Shown: positions 1 through 5,628 of the stretch, piece by piece
Layout of the letters: every line of letters begins with the position of its first letter
Position numbering within the stretch: position 1 is the first letter of the stretch
From: DASZJY01 sp036260255
GTDB lineage: Bacteria; Actinomycetota; Acidimicrobiia; Acidimicrobiales; AC-14
DNA length: 5,628 bases
Assembly: GCA_036260255.1 (NCBI GenBank)
Contig: DATAAF010000065.1
Coordinates: forward strand, 1 to 5,628
Reading direction: 5' to 3'
Translations under genes and position numbers: made by a program
Notes under the pieces: generated by a model
The model's input: only the letters and a program-made list of their open reading frames with translations
What the model was told of the DNA's origin: nothing
Databases searched by the model: none

Positions 1-27
1 CCCGCCGGGGCGGGTAGGTACCCGGCC
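1..27. repeat. Overlapping short inverted repeats before the sulfotransferase start
   Basis: Two perfect 6-base inverted repeats overlap here: arms at 1-6 and 9-14 (CCCGCC / GGCGGG) and arms at 11-16 and 19-24 (CGGGTA / TACCCG), each with a 2-base spacer. They sit directly before the GTG at 28. A 2-base loop is too tight for the full stems, so they would act as a DNA palindrome (an operator) or as mutually exclusive shorter hairpins. Chance is quite possible in DNA this rich in G and C. The stretch is also open in the frame of the following gene, so it may simply be coding. Confidence 0.2.
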
Positions 28-1320
28 GTGCCCGACCTCCCGCCCTGGTCGCCCTACGACGCCGCCGTCCCCCACACCACGGGGCTGCCCCGAGCGCAGG
101 CGGTGTTCGACGCCCTACGCGCAGTCCGCCAGCCGCCCGTCGACGACCCCCTCGCCGCCGTCGGCGACGTCGTCGTCGTGGTCTCCGCCTCGAGAGGCGG
201 CTCGACCCTGTTCGCCGAGATCCTCCGCCGCTCGGAGGGCCTGCTGCACCTGCGGGCCGAGGTCAACCCGCTGTTCGTCGTCGCCGGCCTGGCCGGGGGT
301 GACACCGCGGTCCTGGCCGGCGAGCTGGCGGCGGAGATCGGCACCCCGGCGAGCGCCGCCGGCCAGGAGGAGCTGGAGGACCTGGCCCTGGCGGTGGCCT
401 GGCGTCTGACCGCCCAGTGGCCGGCCCTCGGCATCGACCCCGAGGAGGCCTGCGGCTGGGTCCGCCGGGCGGCCGCCGAGGCGGGGCGGCCGTTCGACCA
501 CACCGAGCTCCACCTCCGCGTCCTCGAGCTCGCCCGCCAGCGTCACCCGGGCGTCAACCCGCACTACTACGACCTCCCGGCCGACGTCGCCGCCCGGCGC
601 TTCCCCGACGCGCCGGTCCCTTCGGGCCCGCCCGGTGAGCGGCTGGTGGAGATGCCGCCGTTCGTGCTCGTGCGGCCGTGGCGACGCCCCGACCGGGCGG
701 CGTTGGCCTCCCGGCCCCTGGTCCTGTCGACCCCGCGCAACGCCTTCCGGCTGCGGTTCCTGCGCATGCTCTTCCCTGCCGCCCGCTTCCGGGTCGTCCA
801 CCTCACCCGTAACCCGGCGGCGTCGGTCAACGGCCTCGTCGACGGATGGGTGCACCACGGGTTCTTCAACGTGGCCCTCGACGTCCCCCTGCGCATCGCC
901 GGCTACACCGACGCCTTCCCCCGCTGGGGCGACCGCTGGTGGTGCTACGACCTCCCGCCCGCCTGGCGGACGCTCACCGACGCCGCCCTGCCCGAGGTCT
1001 GCGCCGAGCAGTGGCGCTCCCACCACCAGGCGGTGCTCGACTTCCTGGCCGAGACGGGGGTCGAGTCCCGACGGGTGCGCTTCGAGGACGTCGTCGGCCC
1101 CCGCCGCCAGGAGGTGTTCGCTGGCCTCGGCGAATGGCTGCGGAGGGGGTCGCTGGCCGAGGCGGCGGCCCAGCAGCTCCCGCCTCTCATGGCCACCGCG
1201 CCGCCGGCCCGGCGCCGCTGGGAGCGGCGCGCCGCCGTGCTGGGCCCCGCGCTGTCGGCCGCCCCGGTGGTCGAGATGGCGGACGCGCTGGGCTACGGCG
1301 ACCCCGACACCTGGGCCTGA
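28..1320 (+). CDS. Sulfotransferase family protein (PAPS-dependent type)
   Basis: Probable cytoplasmic sulfotransferase that would move a sulfuryl group from PAPS to an unidentified acceptor. The 5'-phosphosulfate loop is seen near residues 48-65: a valine-rich beta strand followed by S53-A-S-R-G-G-S-T60. The 3'-phosphate motif is at 256-270, where a strand leads into R261-N-P-A-A-S266. Between them, around 232-250, is a PRN-containing helix ending in MLFPAARF, the usual lead-in to that motif. The C-terminal half keeps family marks: a W-x8-FL helix (329-340), an RFEDVV strand-turn (351-356), and a final W398...LGY423 segment. The 430 residues exceed many bacterial members (about 300-400), mainly through residues 85-230, which I do not recognise. 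The start is GTG with no clear Shine-Dalgarno sequence. The frame stays open to base 1, so the true start may lie outside the window. It stands alone on this strand and converges with the next gene. Family is fairly sure; substrate is unknown. Confidence 0.75.
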   Translation: MPDLPPWSPYDAAVPHTTGLPRAQAVFDALRAVRQPPVDDPLAAVGDVVVVVSASRGGSTLFAEILRRSEGLLHLRAEVNPLFVVAGLAGGDTAVLAGELAAEIGTPASAAGQEELEDLALAVAWRLTAQWPALGIDPEEACGWVRRAAAEAGRPFDHTELHLRVLELARQRHPGVNPHYYDLPADVAARRFPDAPVPSGPPGERLVEMPPFVLVRPWRRPDRAALASRPLVLSTPRNAFRLRFLRMLFPAARFRVVHLTRNPAASVNGLVDGWVHHGFFNVALDVPLRIAGYTDAFPRWGDRWWCYDLPPAWRTLTDAALPEVCAEQWRSHHQAVLDFLAETGVESRRVRFEDVVGPRRQEVFAGLGEWLRRGSLAEAAAQQLPPLMATAPPARRRWERRAAVLGPALSAAPVVEMADALGYGDPDTWA

Positions 1321-1344
1321 GCGGCTTCGGCGCCGCGGCCGCGC
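1321..1344. other. Convergent intergenic spacer with GC-rich hairpin potential
   Basis: Only 24 bases separate the TGA of the plus-strand gene from the TAG of the minus-strand gene. It can fold as GCGGC (1321-1325) with GCCGC (1332-1336), or as GGCGC (1329-1333) with GCGCC (1341-1345). Neither has a T tract on either strand, so this is not a convincing intrinsic terminator, although it is where both transcripts should end. Confidence 0.25.
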
Positions 1345-2298
1345 CTACGCCGCCGCCCGGCTCCGGCGTCCGGGCAGGAAGCGGCGGGCGGCGGCGGCGA
1401 AGAAGCGACGGTTGACCTGGGCCCGCCAGCGGGTACCCCGGACGATTCCGGCGCCCCAGCGAGGGTCGGCGGCGAGGGGCACGATGACATGGTCGAGCCA
1501 CTCCTTGCCGTGGCGAGGATCGGCGGCGGCGTGCTCGAGGTAGAAGGCGAGCGCGTCGTCGGGGGCGCCGACCCGCCGGAGCCCTTCGACGACCTTGCGG
1601 CACCGGGGGCCGGCCTGCATCTCGATCAGACCGAGGGCGCCGACCATCTCGGGCTGGAGCCACCGGTTGGTGGCGAGCAGCGAGCCCAGGAGCGCCCGCT
1701 CCAGCGCCTCGACCGGCAGCTCGGTCCGAGGCACCGGCCCGAGCCCCGTCGCCCTGGCCAATCGGCGGTGCAGCTCGGTGTGCACGGCCGACGGCTCGCC
1801 CCGTCCCATCTCGTCCCAGTAGTTGCGGGCCAGCTCAAGCTTGGGCTCGCCGTCGAGGCCCATCTGGCAGGCGGCGACCATGTCGTCGAACCCGCCGTCG
1901 GGGCCGCCTTCGACGGCGAGGAACTCGAACAGCTCCTCCGCCGGCGCCTCCCCCGCTACCCACCGGTACACCGCCGGCACCAGGTCCTCGGCGGCCAGCG
2001 CCCGCACCGCCGCGACGGTGTCGCCGGGGCCCGCGGGCGCCGCATCATGCGAGCCGAGTCGCTCGAGGTAGCGCTCCTCCAACCGCAGCTTCAGGGCCGC
2101 CACCGCCGGGTGGTGCTGGTGGCGAGCCCGGTCGCCGAGGTCGTCGATCGGCGCCAGGTGGAGGTCGTGGACGGCGAGCAGCGTCAGCGCCTCGTCCCGA
2201 GCGTCCACCGGGCCGGCGTCGGCGAGCGCAGCCACGTCCTCGCCTCCCCCAAGGGCGCGTTCGAGGCGGACGTGCAACGGCGAAGGCGGGGACGGCAC
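1345..2298 (-). CDS. Haem-oxygenase-like iron-containing redox protein (diiron oxidase/oxygenase type)
   Basis: Helical, apparently cytoplasmic protein of 317 residues that resembles the 'iron-containing redox enzyme' branch of the haem-oxygenase-like fold. That superfamily includes non-haem enzymes such as UndA, CADD and the central domain of SznF, which activate O2 at one or two irons. Visible marks are a K153-L-E-L-A-R-N-Y-W-D-E-M164 segment, H173 ten residues after E163, E226 in a LIEMQ helix, and an H256-x3-D260-x2-H263 triad thirty residues after E226. The order and spacing fit a diiron ligand set; an acidic residue around 125-139 (E130 or D138/D139) could supply the remaining ligand. 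The C-terminus is very basic (R/A-rich, 290-314). The GTG start is the farthest possible, since an in-frame TAG lies at 2308-2310; the ribosome site is weak (AGGG about 7 bases before). It lies 65 bp after gcl on the same strand and may be the last operon gene, though a hairpin intervenes. Reaction and substrate are unknown. Confidence 0.7.
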   Translation of the reverse strand: MPSPPSPLHVRLERALGGGEDVAALADAGPVDARDEALTLLAVHDLHLAPIDDLGDRARHQHHPAVAALKLRLEERYLERLGSHDAAPAGPGDTVAAVRALAAEDLVPAVYRWVAGEAPAEELFEFLAVEGGPDGGFDDMVAACQMGLDGEPKLELARNYWDEMGRGEPSAVHTELHRRLARATGLGPVPRTELPVEALERALLGSLLATNRWLQPEMVGALGLIEMQAGPRCRKVVEGLRRVGAPDDALAFYLEHAAADPRHGKEWLDHVIVPLAADPRWGAGIVRGTRWRAQVNRRFFAAAARRFLPGRRSRAAA

Positions 2299-2329
2299 GG
2301 CGAAGCCCTACCCGATGCGCGCGCCCCGG

Positions 2330-2349
2330 AAAACGCCCGGCGCAGGGCG
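2330..2349 (-). terminator. Possible weak intrinsic terminator after gcl
   Basis: Read on the minus strand, a 5-bp all-GC stem CGCCC / GGGCG (2345-2349 leftwards and 2334-2338) with a 6-base loop is followed at once by TTTT (2330-2333). Two G-U wobbles could lengthen the stem into the T run. It lies about 15 bases past the gcl stop and about 30 bases before the next gene. The stem is short and the T run is only four, so partial termination or chance are both possible. Confidence 0.35.
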
Positions 2350-2363
2350 CCGTCGAACGCCGC

Positions 2364-4190
2364 TCAGTCCCGCTCGGGAATGTTGTCGGCCAGCTCGCGG
2401 GCCAGGTCGGGGTCGCCCTCCTCGACCGGCTCGTACTCGTTGATGTTGTCGATCGACTTGCCCATGGCCGCGTCGACCTCCCGCTCGACGATGATCTCGA
2501 CGAGGGCGGGCACCCGCTGCTCGTTGCTGGCCTGGATTGCCCATTCGACGGCGGGTTTGATCTCGTCGGGGCTGGTCACCCGCCGCCCCAGGGCCCCCAT
2601 CGCCTGCATCACGCCGACGTGGTCCATGCCCAGGGCCCCGTTGGGGCCGGAGTAGCCGATGTCGACGCCGTAGTTGATCCCGTACTGGTACTTCTCGGGC
2701 TGGCGGATGAGGCTCATGTAGCCGTTGTTCAGCATCACCAGCACGTAGGGCACCTGGTACTGGACGGCGACGGCGATCTCCTCCATGAGGAAGCCGAAGG
2801 AATAGTCGCCGACCACACCGACGACGAGCTTGTCCGGCCGCGCCAGCTTGACCCCGATGCACGCAGGGACCTCCCAGCCGAGGGGGCCGGCCTGCCCGCA
2901 GCACAGGTAGTGGCGCGGCTTGTAGGTCTTCTGGAACTGGCCGCTCCAGATCTGGTAGAGCCCGATGGCGGTGACGATGATCTCGTCGCCGTCGAAGAGC
3001 TCGTTCAGCTCCTTGAAGACCCGCGGCGGCTTGATGGGCACGTCGTCGAAGTCCATCTTGCGCAGCATGGTCGAGCGCAGCTCGTAGACCCGCTCCACCC
3101 AGGGCCCGGGGTCGCGCGCCGGGGTCATGTCCTTGGCCGCCTTCAGCAACGCCTCGAAGGCCAGCTTGGCGTCGGAGACGATGCCCAGGTGGGGACGGAA
3201 GACCCGCCCGATCTGCCCGGGCTCGATGTCGATGTGCACGAACGTCCGGTCGCCCCGGTACACCTCGAGGTTCCCGGTGTGGCGCTCGGCGAACCGGGCT
3301 CCCACGGCGAGGATGAAGTCGCTCTCGAGGAAGAGCTGGTTGGCGAAACGCTGGCTCGTCTGGATGCCGACGATGCCCGCGTAGAGGGGGTGGTCCTCGG
3401 GGATGGAGCCCTTGGCCATGTAGGTGGGCGTGACCGGCACCTGGAGGTACTCGGCCAGCTCCATCAGGGCGTCCGACGCGTCGGAGATGATGACGCCGCC
3501 GCCAGGCATGAGCATGGGGCGCTCGGCGGCCAGCAGCATCTCCACCGCCTTGCGGATGGCGGCCTCGTTGGGCCTCGGGGGCTCCACCGGCAGGCGCTGG
3601 TCGAGCTCGGGGTCGTACTCGATCTCCTGGTCCTTGGTGACGTCGAGGGGCAGGTCGATGAGCACCGGTCCCGGGCGCCCGGAGCGGGCGATGCGGAACG
3701 CTTCGCGGAACACCCACGGGATCTGCGCCGTCTCCTTCACCTGCACCGCCCACTTGGTGACCGGCTTGGCGATGGAGGCGATGTCGACCGCCTGGAAGGC
3801 CTCCTTGTGCAGGAGGTGGGTGGGCGCCTGGCCGGTGATGCAGATGATGGGGATGGAGTCGGCCTGGGCGGTGTAGAGGCCGGTGATCATGTTGGTGCCG
3901 GCCGGGCCGGACGTGCCGATGCACACCCCCACGCCGCCGGTCACCCGAGCCAGGGCGTCGGCCGCGTGGGTGCCGCCCTCCTCGTGGCGCACGGCGATGT
4001 GGCGGATCTTCTCCGACTTGCTGAGGGCCTGGTAGAGCGGGAGGATCGCCGCCCCGGGGATGCCGAAGACGACCTCGACGCCCTCGTCCTCCATGATCTT
4101 GACGGCCGCCTCCATCACCTTCATGGAGCTCAGGCCGCTCGCCTGGGACTGAGCCTGGCCGTCGTCTTTCTGGTCGTCGTCGGCGCTCAT
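2364..4190 (-). CDS. gcl: Glyoxylate carboligase (tartronate-semialdehyde synthase)
   Basis: Thiamine-diphosphate enzyme of the acetohydroxyacid-synthase family, 608 residues (E. coli Gcl 593). Expected reaction: 2 glyoxylate to tartronate semialdehyde plus CO2, in the cytoplasm. The N-terminal pyrimidine-binding domain (about 23-190) has FGIPGAA (42-48), the GTSGPAGT block (92-99) and HKEAFQAVDIASIAKPV (128-144), all close to E. coli Gcl. The middle domain (about 210-360) has RHTG (303-306), HIDIEPGQIGRVF and GIVSDAK. The C-terminal domain has CGQAGPLGW (431-439) and the cofactor/Mg motif GDYS (461-464) ... NN (488-489). The oddity is E70 in RHEEGG, where E. coli Gcl has Val51. The ATG at 4190 gives a polar D/Q/S-rich extension of about 20 residues; M23 (4124) aligns with Met4 of the E. 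coli protein and is an alternative start. GAGGAG is 14 bases upstream of 4190, rather far, but the ATG overlaps a mini-ORF stop. It follows glxR by 47 bp. Family and pathway are strongly supported by both neighbours. Confidence 0.9.
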   Translation of the reverse strand: MSADDDQKDDGQAQSQASGLSSMKVMEAAVKIMEDEGVEVVFGIPGAAILPLYQALSKSEKIRHIAVRHEEGGTHAADALARVTGGVGVCIGTSGPAGTNMITGLYTAQADSIPIICITGQAPTHLLHKEAFQAVDIASIAKPVTKWAVQVKETAQIPWVFREAFRIARSGRPGPVLIDLPLDVTKDQEIEYDPELDQRLPVEPPRPNEAAIRKAVEMLLAAERPMLMPGGGVIISDASDALMELAEYLQVPVTPTYMAKGSIPEDHPLYAGIVGIQTSQRFANQLFLESDFILAVGARFAERHTGNLEVYRGDRTFVHIDIEPGQIGRVFRPHLGIVSDAKLAFEALLKAAKDMTPARDPGPWVERVYELRSTMLRKMDFDDVPIKPPRVFKELNELFDGDEIIVTAIGLYQIWSGQFQKTYKPRHYLCCGQAGPLGWEVPACIGVKLARPDKLVVGVVGDYSFGFLMEEIAVAVQYQVPYVLVMLNNGYMSLIRQPEKYQYGINYGVDIGYSGPNGALGMDHVGVMQAMGALGRRVTSPDEIKPAVEWAIQASNEQRVPALVEIIVEREVDAAMGKSIDNINEYEPVEEGDPDLARELADNIPERD

Positions 4191-4234
4191 GGCTTGGAGC
4201 TGCGCTCCTCGGCTGCGGTTCGGTGCTCGCTCAT
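4187..4234 (-). CDS. Possible 15-codon leader mini-ORF overlapping the gcl start
   Basis: An ATG three bases after the glxR stop opens a 15-codon frame, MSEHRTAAEERSSKP, whose TGA overlaps the gcl ATG as ATGA. The GAGGAG nearest to gcl lies inside it. A purine-rich AGGGGA about 11 bases before its ATG, within the end of glxR, could serve as its ribosome site. Such an arrangement would allow termination-reinitiation coupling between glxR and gcl. The peptide resembles no known family and may have no function; chance is a serious alternative. Confidence 0.25.
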   Translation of the reverse strand: MSEHRTAAEERSSKP

Positions 4235-4237
4235 GGC

Positions 4238-5143
4238 CTAGGAGATCCCCTCGGCCTCTTCGCCGATCTGATGCTGGGCGCCGTCCTCGATCACCGTGAG
4301 GATCGCCGAGTGGTCGAGCCCGCCGCGGTCCTTCACGTTGAGCTCCTGGAGCATCTGATCCACCAGCGAGGTGACGGGAAGGGGCACGCCGACCTCGCGG
4401 GCGGTGGCCAGGGCGATGCCGAGGTCCTTGTGGTGGAGCTCGGAGCGGAAGCCCGGCTCGAAGTCGTGCTCGAGCATCTTCTCCCGCTTCTGCTCCATCA
4501 CCTTGGTGCCGGCCAGGCCGCCGGAGACCGCCTCGATGATCCTGGCCGGGTCGACCCCCGCCTTGGAACCGAGGACCAGCGCTTCGCTCACCGCCTCGAT
4601 GACGATGCCGACGATGATCTGGTTGCACGCCTTGGTGATCTGGCCCGATCCCGCCTCGCCCACGTGGGTCGCCGTTCCCAGCGGCTCGAACAGCTCCTTG
4701 GCCCGCTCGAAGTCCTCCGCGGCGCCGCCGACCATGAGGGCCAGGTCGCCGCTGTGGGCGGCCGGCTCGCCCCCGCTGATCGGGGAGTCGAGCGTGCGCA
4801 CCCCCTTCTCGTTGGCCTCCTTGGCCAGCTCCTTGGTCACGAGCGGCGAGATCGTGCTCATGTCGATGAGCAGGCTGCCCTCGCTGGCGCCGGCAAGGAG
4901 CCCCTCCTCGCCCCGGTACACCTCCTCGACCTCGGCCGACGCGGGCAGGCAGGTGATGACGATCTCGCACTGCTCGGCGACGGCCTTGTAGCTGTCGGCG
5001 GTCTCGGCGCCCTCTTCCTTCAGCTCGTCGGCGCTGCTGCTCCCGCTGTAGATGACCAGCTGGTGGCCTGCCTTGATGAGGTTCTTGGCCATGGGCTTGC
5101 CCATGATGCCGAGACCGACGAAACCGATCTTGCCTTCGGCCAC
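4238..5143 (-). CDS. glxR: 2-hydroxy-3-oxopropionate reductase (tartronate semialdehyde reductase)
   Basis: Cytoplasmic enzyme of the beta-hydroxyacid dehydrogenase family that reduces tartronate semialdehyde to D-glycerate with NAD(P)H. The 301-residue length is typical (E. coli GarR/GlxR about 292-296). The Rossmann loop G10-L-G-I-M-G15 is followed by KPMAKNL. The substrate motif is D119-SPISGGEPAA (S123-G124-G125), the catalytic lysine is K171 in a GQITKACNQ helix with N174, and the C-terminal domain has GGLAGTKV (208-215) and HHKDLG with K239/D240. These match GarR/GlxR almost block for block. After the second strand (YSGSSSADE, 32-40) the aspartate seen in GarR is replaced by a serine-rich stretch, so a shift towards NADPH is possible (inference). 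The GTG start has a strong GGGAGG five bases upstream and is 18 bp after hyi. The C-terminal tail is acidic (EEAEG). garR and glxR cannot be told apart by sequence alone; glxR is used because of gcl and hyi. Confidence 0.92.
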   Translation of the reverse strand: MAEGKIGFVGLGIMGKPMAKNLIKAGHQLVIYSGSSSADELKEEGAETADSYKAVAEQCEIVITCLPASAEVEEVYRGEEGLLAGASEGSLLIDMSTISPLVTKELAKEANEKGVRTLDSPISGGEPAAHSGDLALMVGGAAEDFERAKELFEPLGTATHVGEAGSGQITKACNQIIVGIVIEAVSEALVLGSKAGVDPARIIEAVSGGLAGTKVMEQKREKMLEHDFEPGFRSELHHKDLGIALATAREVGVPLPVTSLVDQMLQELNVKDRGGLDHSAILTVIEDGAQHQIGEEAEGIS

Positions 5144-5148
5144 TTGCG

Positions 5149-5154
5149 CCTCCC
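5149..5154 (-). promoter_or_regulatory. Ribosome binding site that fixes the glxR GTG start
   Basis: GGGAGG on the minus strand, five bases before the GTG at 5143, lies within the 18-bp gap after the hyi stop. It is the clearest Shine-Dalgarno sequence in the window and supports the non-ATG start, which also places the GLGIMG loop ten residues in, as expected. Confidence 0.7.
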
Positions 5155-5161
5155 GGTATCG

Positions 5162-5628
5162 CTAGAGATTCAGGTCCCCGACCCCCACGTCCCCCCCGCG
5201 CTTCTCCTTCGGCAGCCAACCCAGGCTGTCCTCGGTGGCGTCGGTGGTCGGCTTGTACTCGAGGCCGATCCACCCGCCATAGGACGACTCCTCGATGGCG
5301 CCGAAGACGAACCGCCAGTTCAGCTCGCCGGTGCCCGGCTCGCCCCGGTCGGGCGAGTCGGCCACCTGGATGTGGGTGATGCCGTCGATGTGCTCACGCA
5401 GGGTGGCGACGACGTTCCCCTCCATGCGCTGCATGTGGTAGGCGTCGTACTGGAGCTTGACGTTGTCGCGCCCCACCCGCTCGACGAACTCTGCGGCCGC
5501 CTTGGTGGTGTAGAGCAGGTAAGGGCCGTTCTCGAAGGTGTTGACCGCCTCGATCATCACCTCGATGTCGTGCTCGGCCGCCTGCTCGGCCGCCCAGGCC
5601 ACGTTCTCTCGGGCCAGCTCGAGCTGCT
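5162..5628 (-). CDS. hyi: Hydroxypyruvate isomerase, C-terminal part (5' end outside the window)
   Basis: Interconverts hydroxypyruvate and tartronate semialdehyde; a TIM-barrel enzyme of the xylose-isomerase-like / AP-endonuclease-2 superfamily. The visible part is about 154 residues, beginning QLELARENV at the right edge (first full codon 5626-5624); roughly the first 110-120 residues of a normal 260-residue protein are missing. Counting from that Q, the metal-ligand candidates are E26 (MIEAVN), D61 (QYDAYHMQRMEG), Q87 (HIQVAD) and E123 (LEYKP). Their spacings of 35, 26 and 36 match those I recall for the E. coli homologue's metal site. The RGEPGTGE motif characteristic of Hyi is present (94-101). 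After the usual end (LGWL) there is an extra tail of about 16 residues, rich in K/R then G/D. The GTG at 5602 is only an internal codon, not a start. It is the first visible gene of the hyi-glxR-gcl operon; its promoter is out of view. Confidence 0.92.
   Translation of the reverse strand, partial: QLELARENVAWAAEQAAEHDIEVMIEAVNTFENGPYLLYTTKAAAEFVERVGRDNVKLQYDAYHMQRMEGNVVATLREHIDGITHIQVADSPDRGEPGTGELNWRFVFGAIEESSYGGWIGLEYKPTTDATEDSLGWLPKEKRGGDVGVGDLNL

Noticed and set aside
115..1026. Minus-strand frame of 303 codons opposite the sulfotransferase
   Set aside because: It is of low-complexity G/R/V/E composition with no domain, while the plus-strand frame has both PAPS-binding motifs.
1321..1344. 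Bidirectional intrinsic terminator between the convergent genes
   Set aside because: Hairpins can form but there is no T run on either side, so it is only noted as a spacer with folding potential.
1489..2655. Plus-strand frame of 388 codons opposite the iron-enzyme gene
   Set aside because: It runs across a gene boundary and into gcl antisense, is rich in R/G/A/H without motifs, and the minus-strand frame shows conserved family residues.
2308..3924. 538-codon minus-strand frame overlapping gcl in another phase
   Set aside because: It is extremely H/R/P/G-rich, as expected of an out-of-phase reading of a high-GC gene.
2619..4241. Long plus-strand frame of 540 codons opposite gcl
   Set aside because: Its translation is dominated by V, D, H, L, G and E in the pattern expected of the antisense of a GC-rich gene. 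It has no recognisable domain, and the opposite strand holds a clear Gcl.
4191..5273. The gcl reading frame stays open upstream through all of glxR into hyi, giving an apparent 969-residue protein
   Set aside because: The upstream part is a G/R-rich frame-shifted shadow of glxR. The Gcl homology begins only near 4124-4190, and glxR in its own frame matches its family end to end, so this is not a fusion.
1..5628. Defence system, CRISPR, mobile element or prophage content
   Set aside because: No repeat arrays, transposase, integrase, toxin-antitoxin or nuclease motifs are seen; the genes are metabolic.

Overview
This is a high-GC (clearly above 65%) bacterial window with tightly packed genes and strong G/C preference at third codon positions. 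Those traits, GTG starts and the protein sequences suggest a high-GC actinobacterium, perhaps an uncultured acidimicrobial or thermoleophilic lineage. That placement is inference from style only; there is no rRNA or other marker. I see no tRNA, CRISPR array, insertion sequence, phage gene or long repeat.

Layout: the plus strand carries one gene, a PAPS-dependent sulfotransferase-like protein (28-1320). Everything else is on the minus strand and reads from the right edge leftwards: hydroxypyruvate isomerase (hyi, 5' part outside the window, stop at 5162), tartronate semialdehyde reductase (glxR/garR type, 5143-4238), glyoxylate carboligase (gcl, 4190-2364) and a haem-oxygenase-like, iron-dependent redox protein (2298-1345). 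The last gene converges on the sulfotransferase with only 24 bp between the two stop codons.

The three right-hand genes form a compact operon (gaps of 18 and 47 bp) for the glycerate route of glyoxylate assimilation. Gcl joins two glyoxylates into tartronate semialdehyde with loss of CO2, Hyi interconverts tartronate semialdehyde and hydroxypyruvate, and GlxR reduces tartronate semialdehyde to D-glycerate. This route supports growth on glyoxylate, glycolate, allantoin/purine or oxalate-derived carbon. No transporter, regulator or upstream degradative enzyme is visible to say which substrate feeds it.

Two things stand out. First, the Gcl homologue has Glu (E70) where E. coli Gcl has Val51, so it appears to carry the canonical thiamine-diphosphate-activating glutamate that characterised Gcl lacks. 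Second, a haem-oxygenase-like diiron-type protein with an apparently almost complete metal-ligand set lies 65 bp downstream of gcl on the same strand, with a possible weak terminator between. Whether it works with the glyoxylate genes is open.
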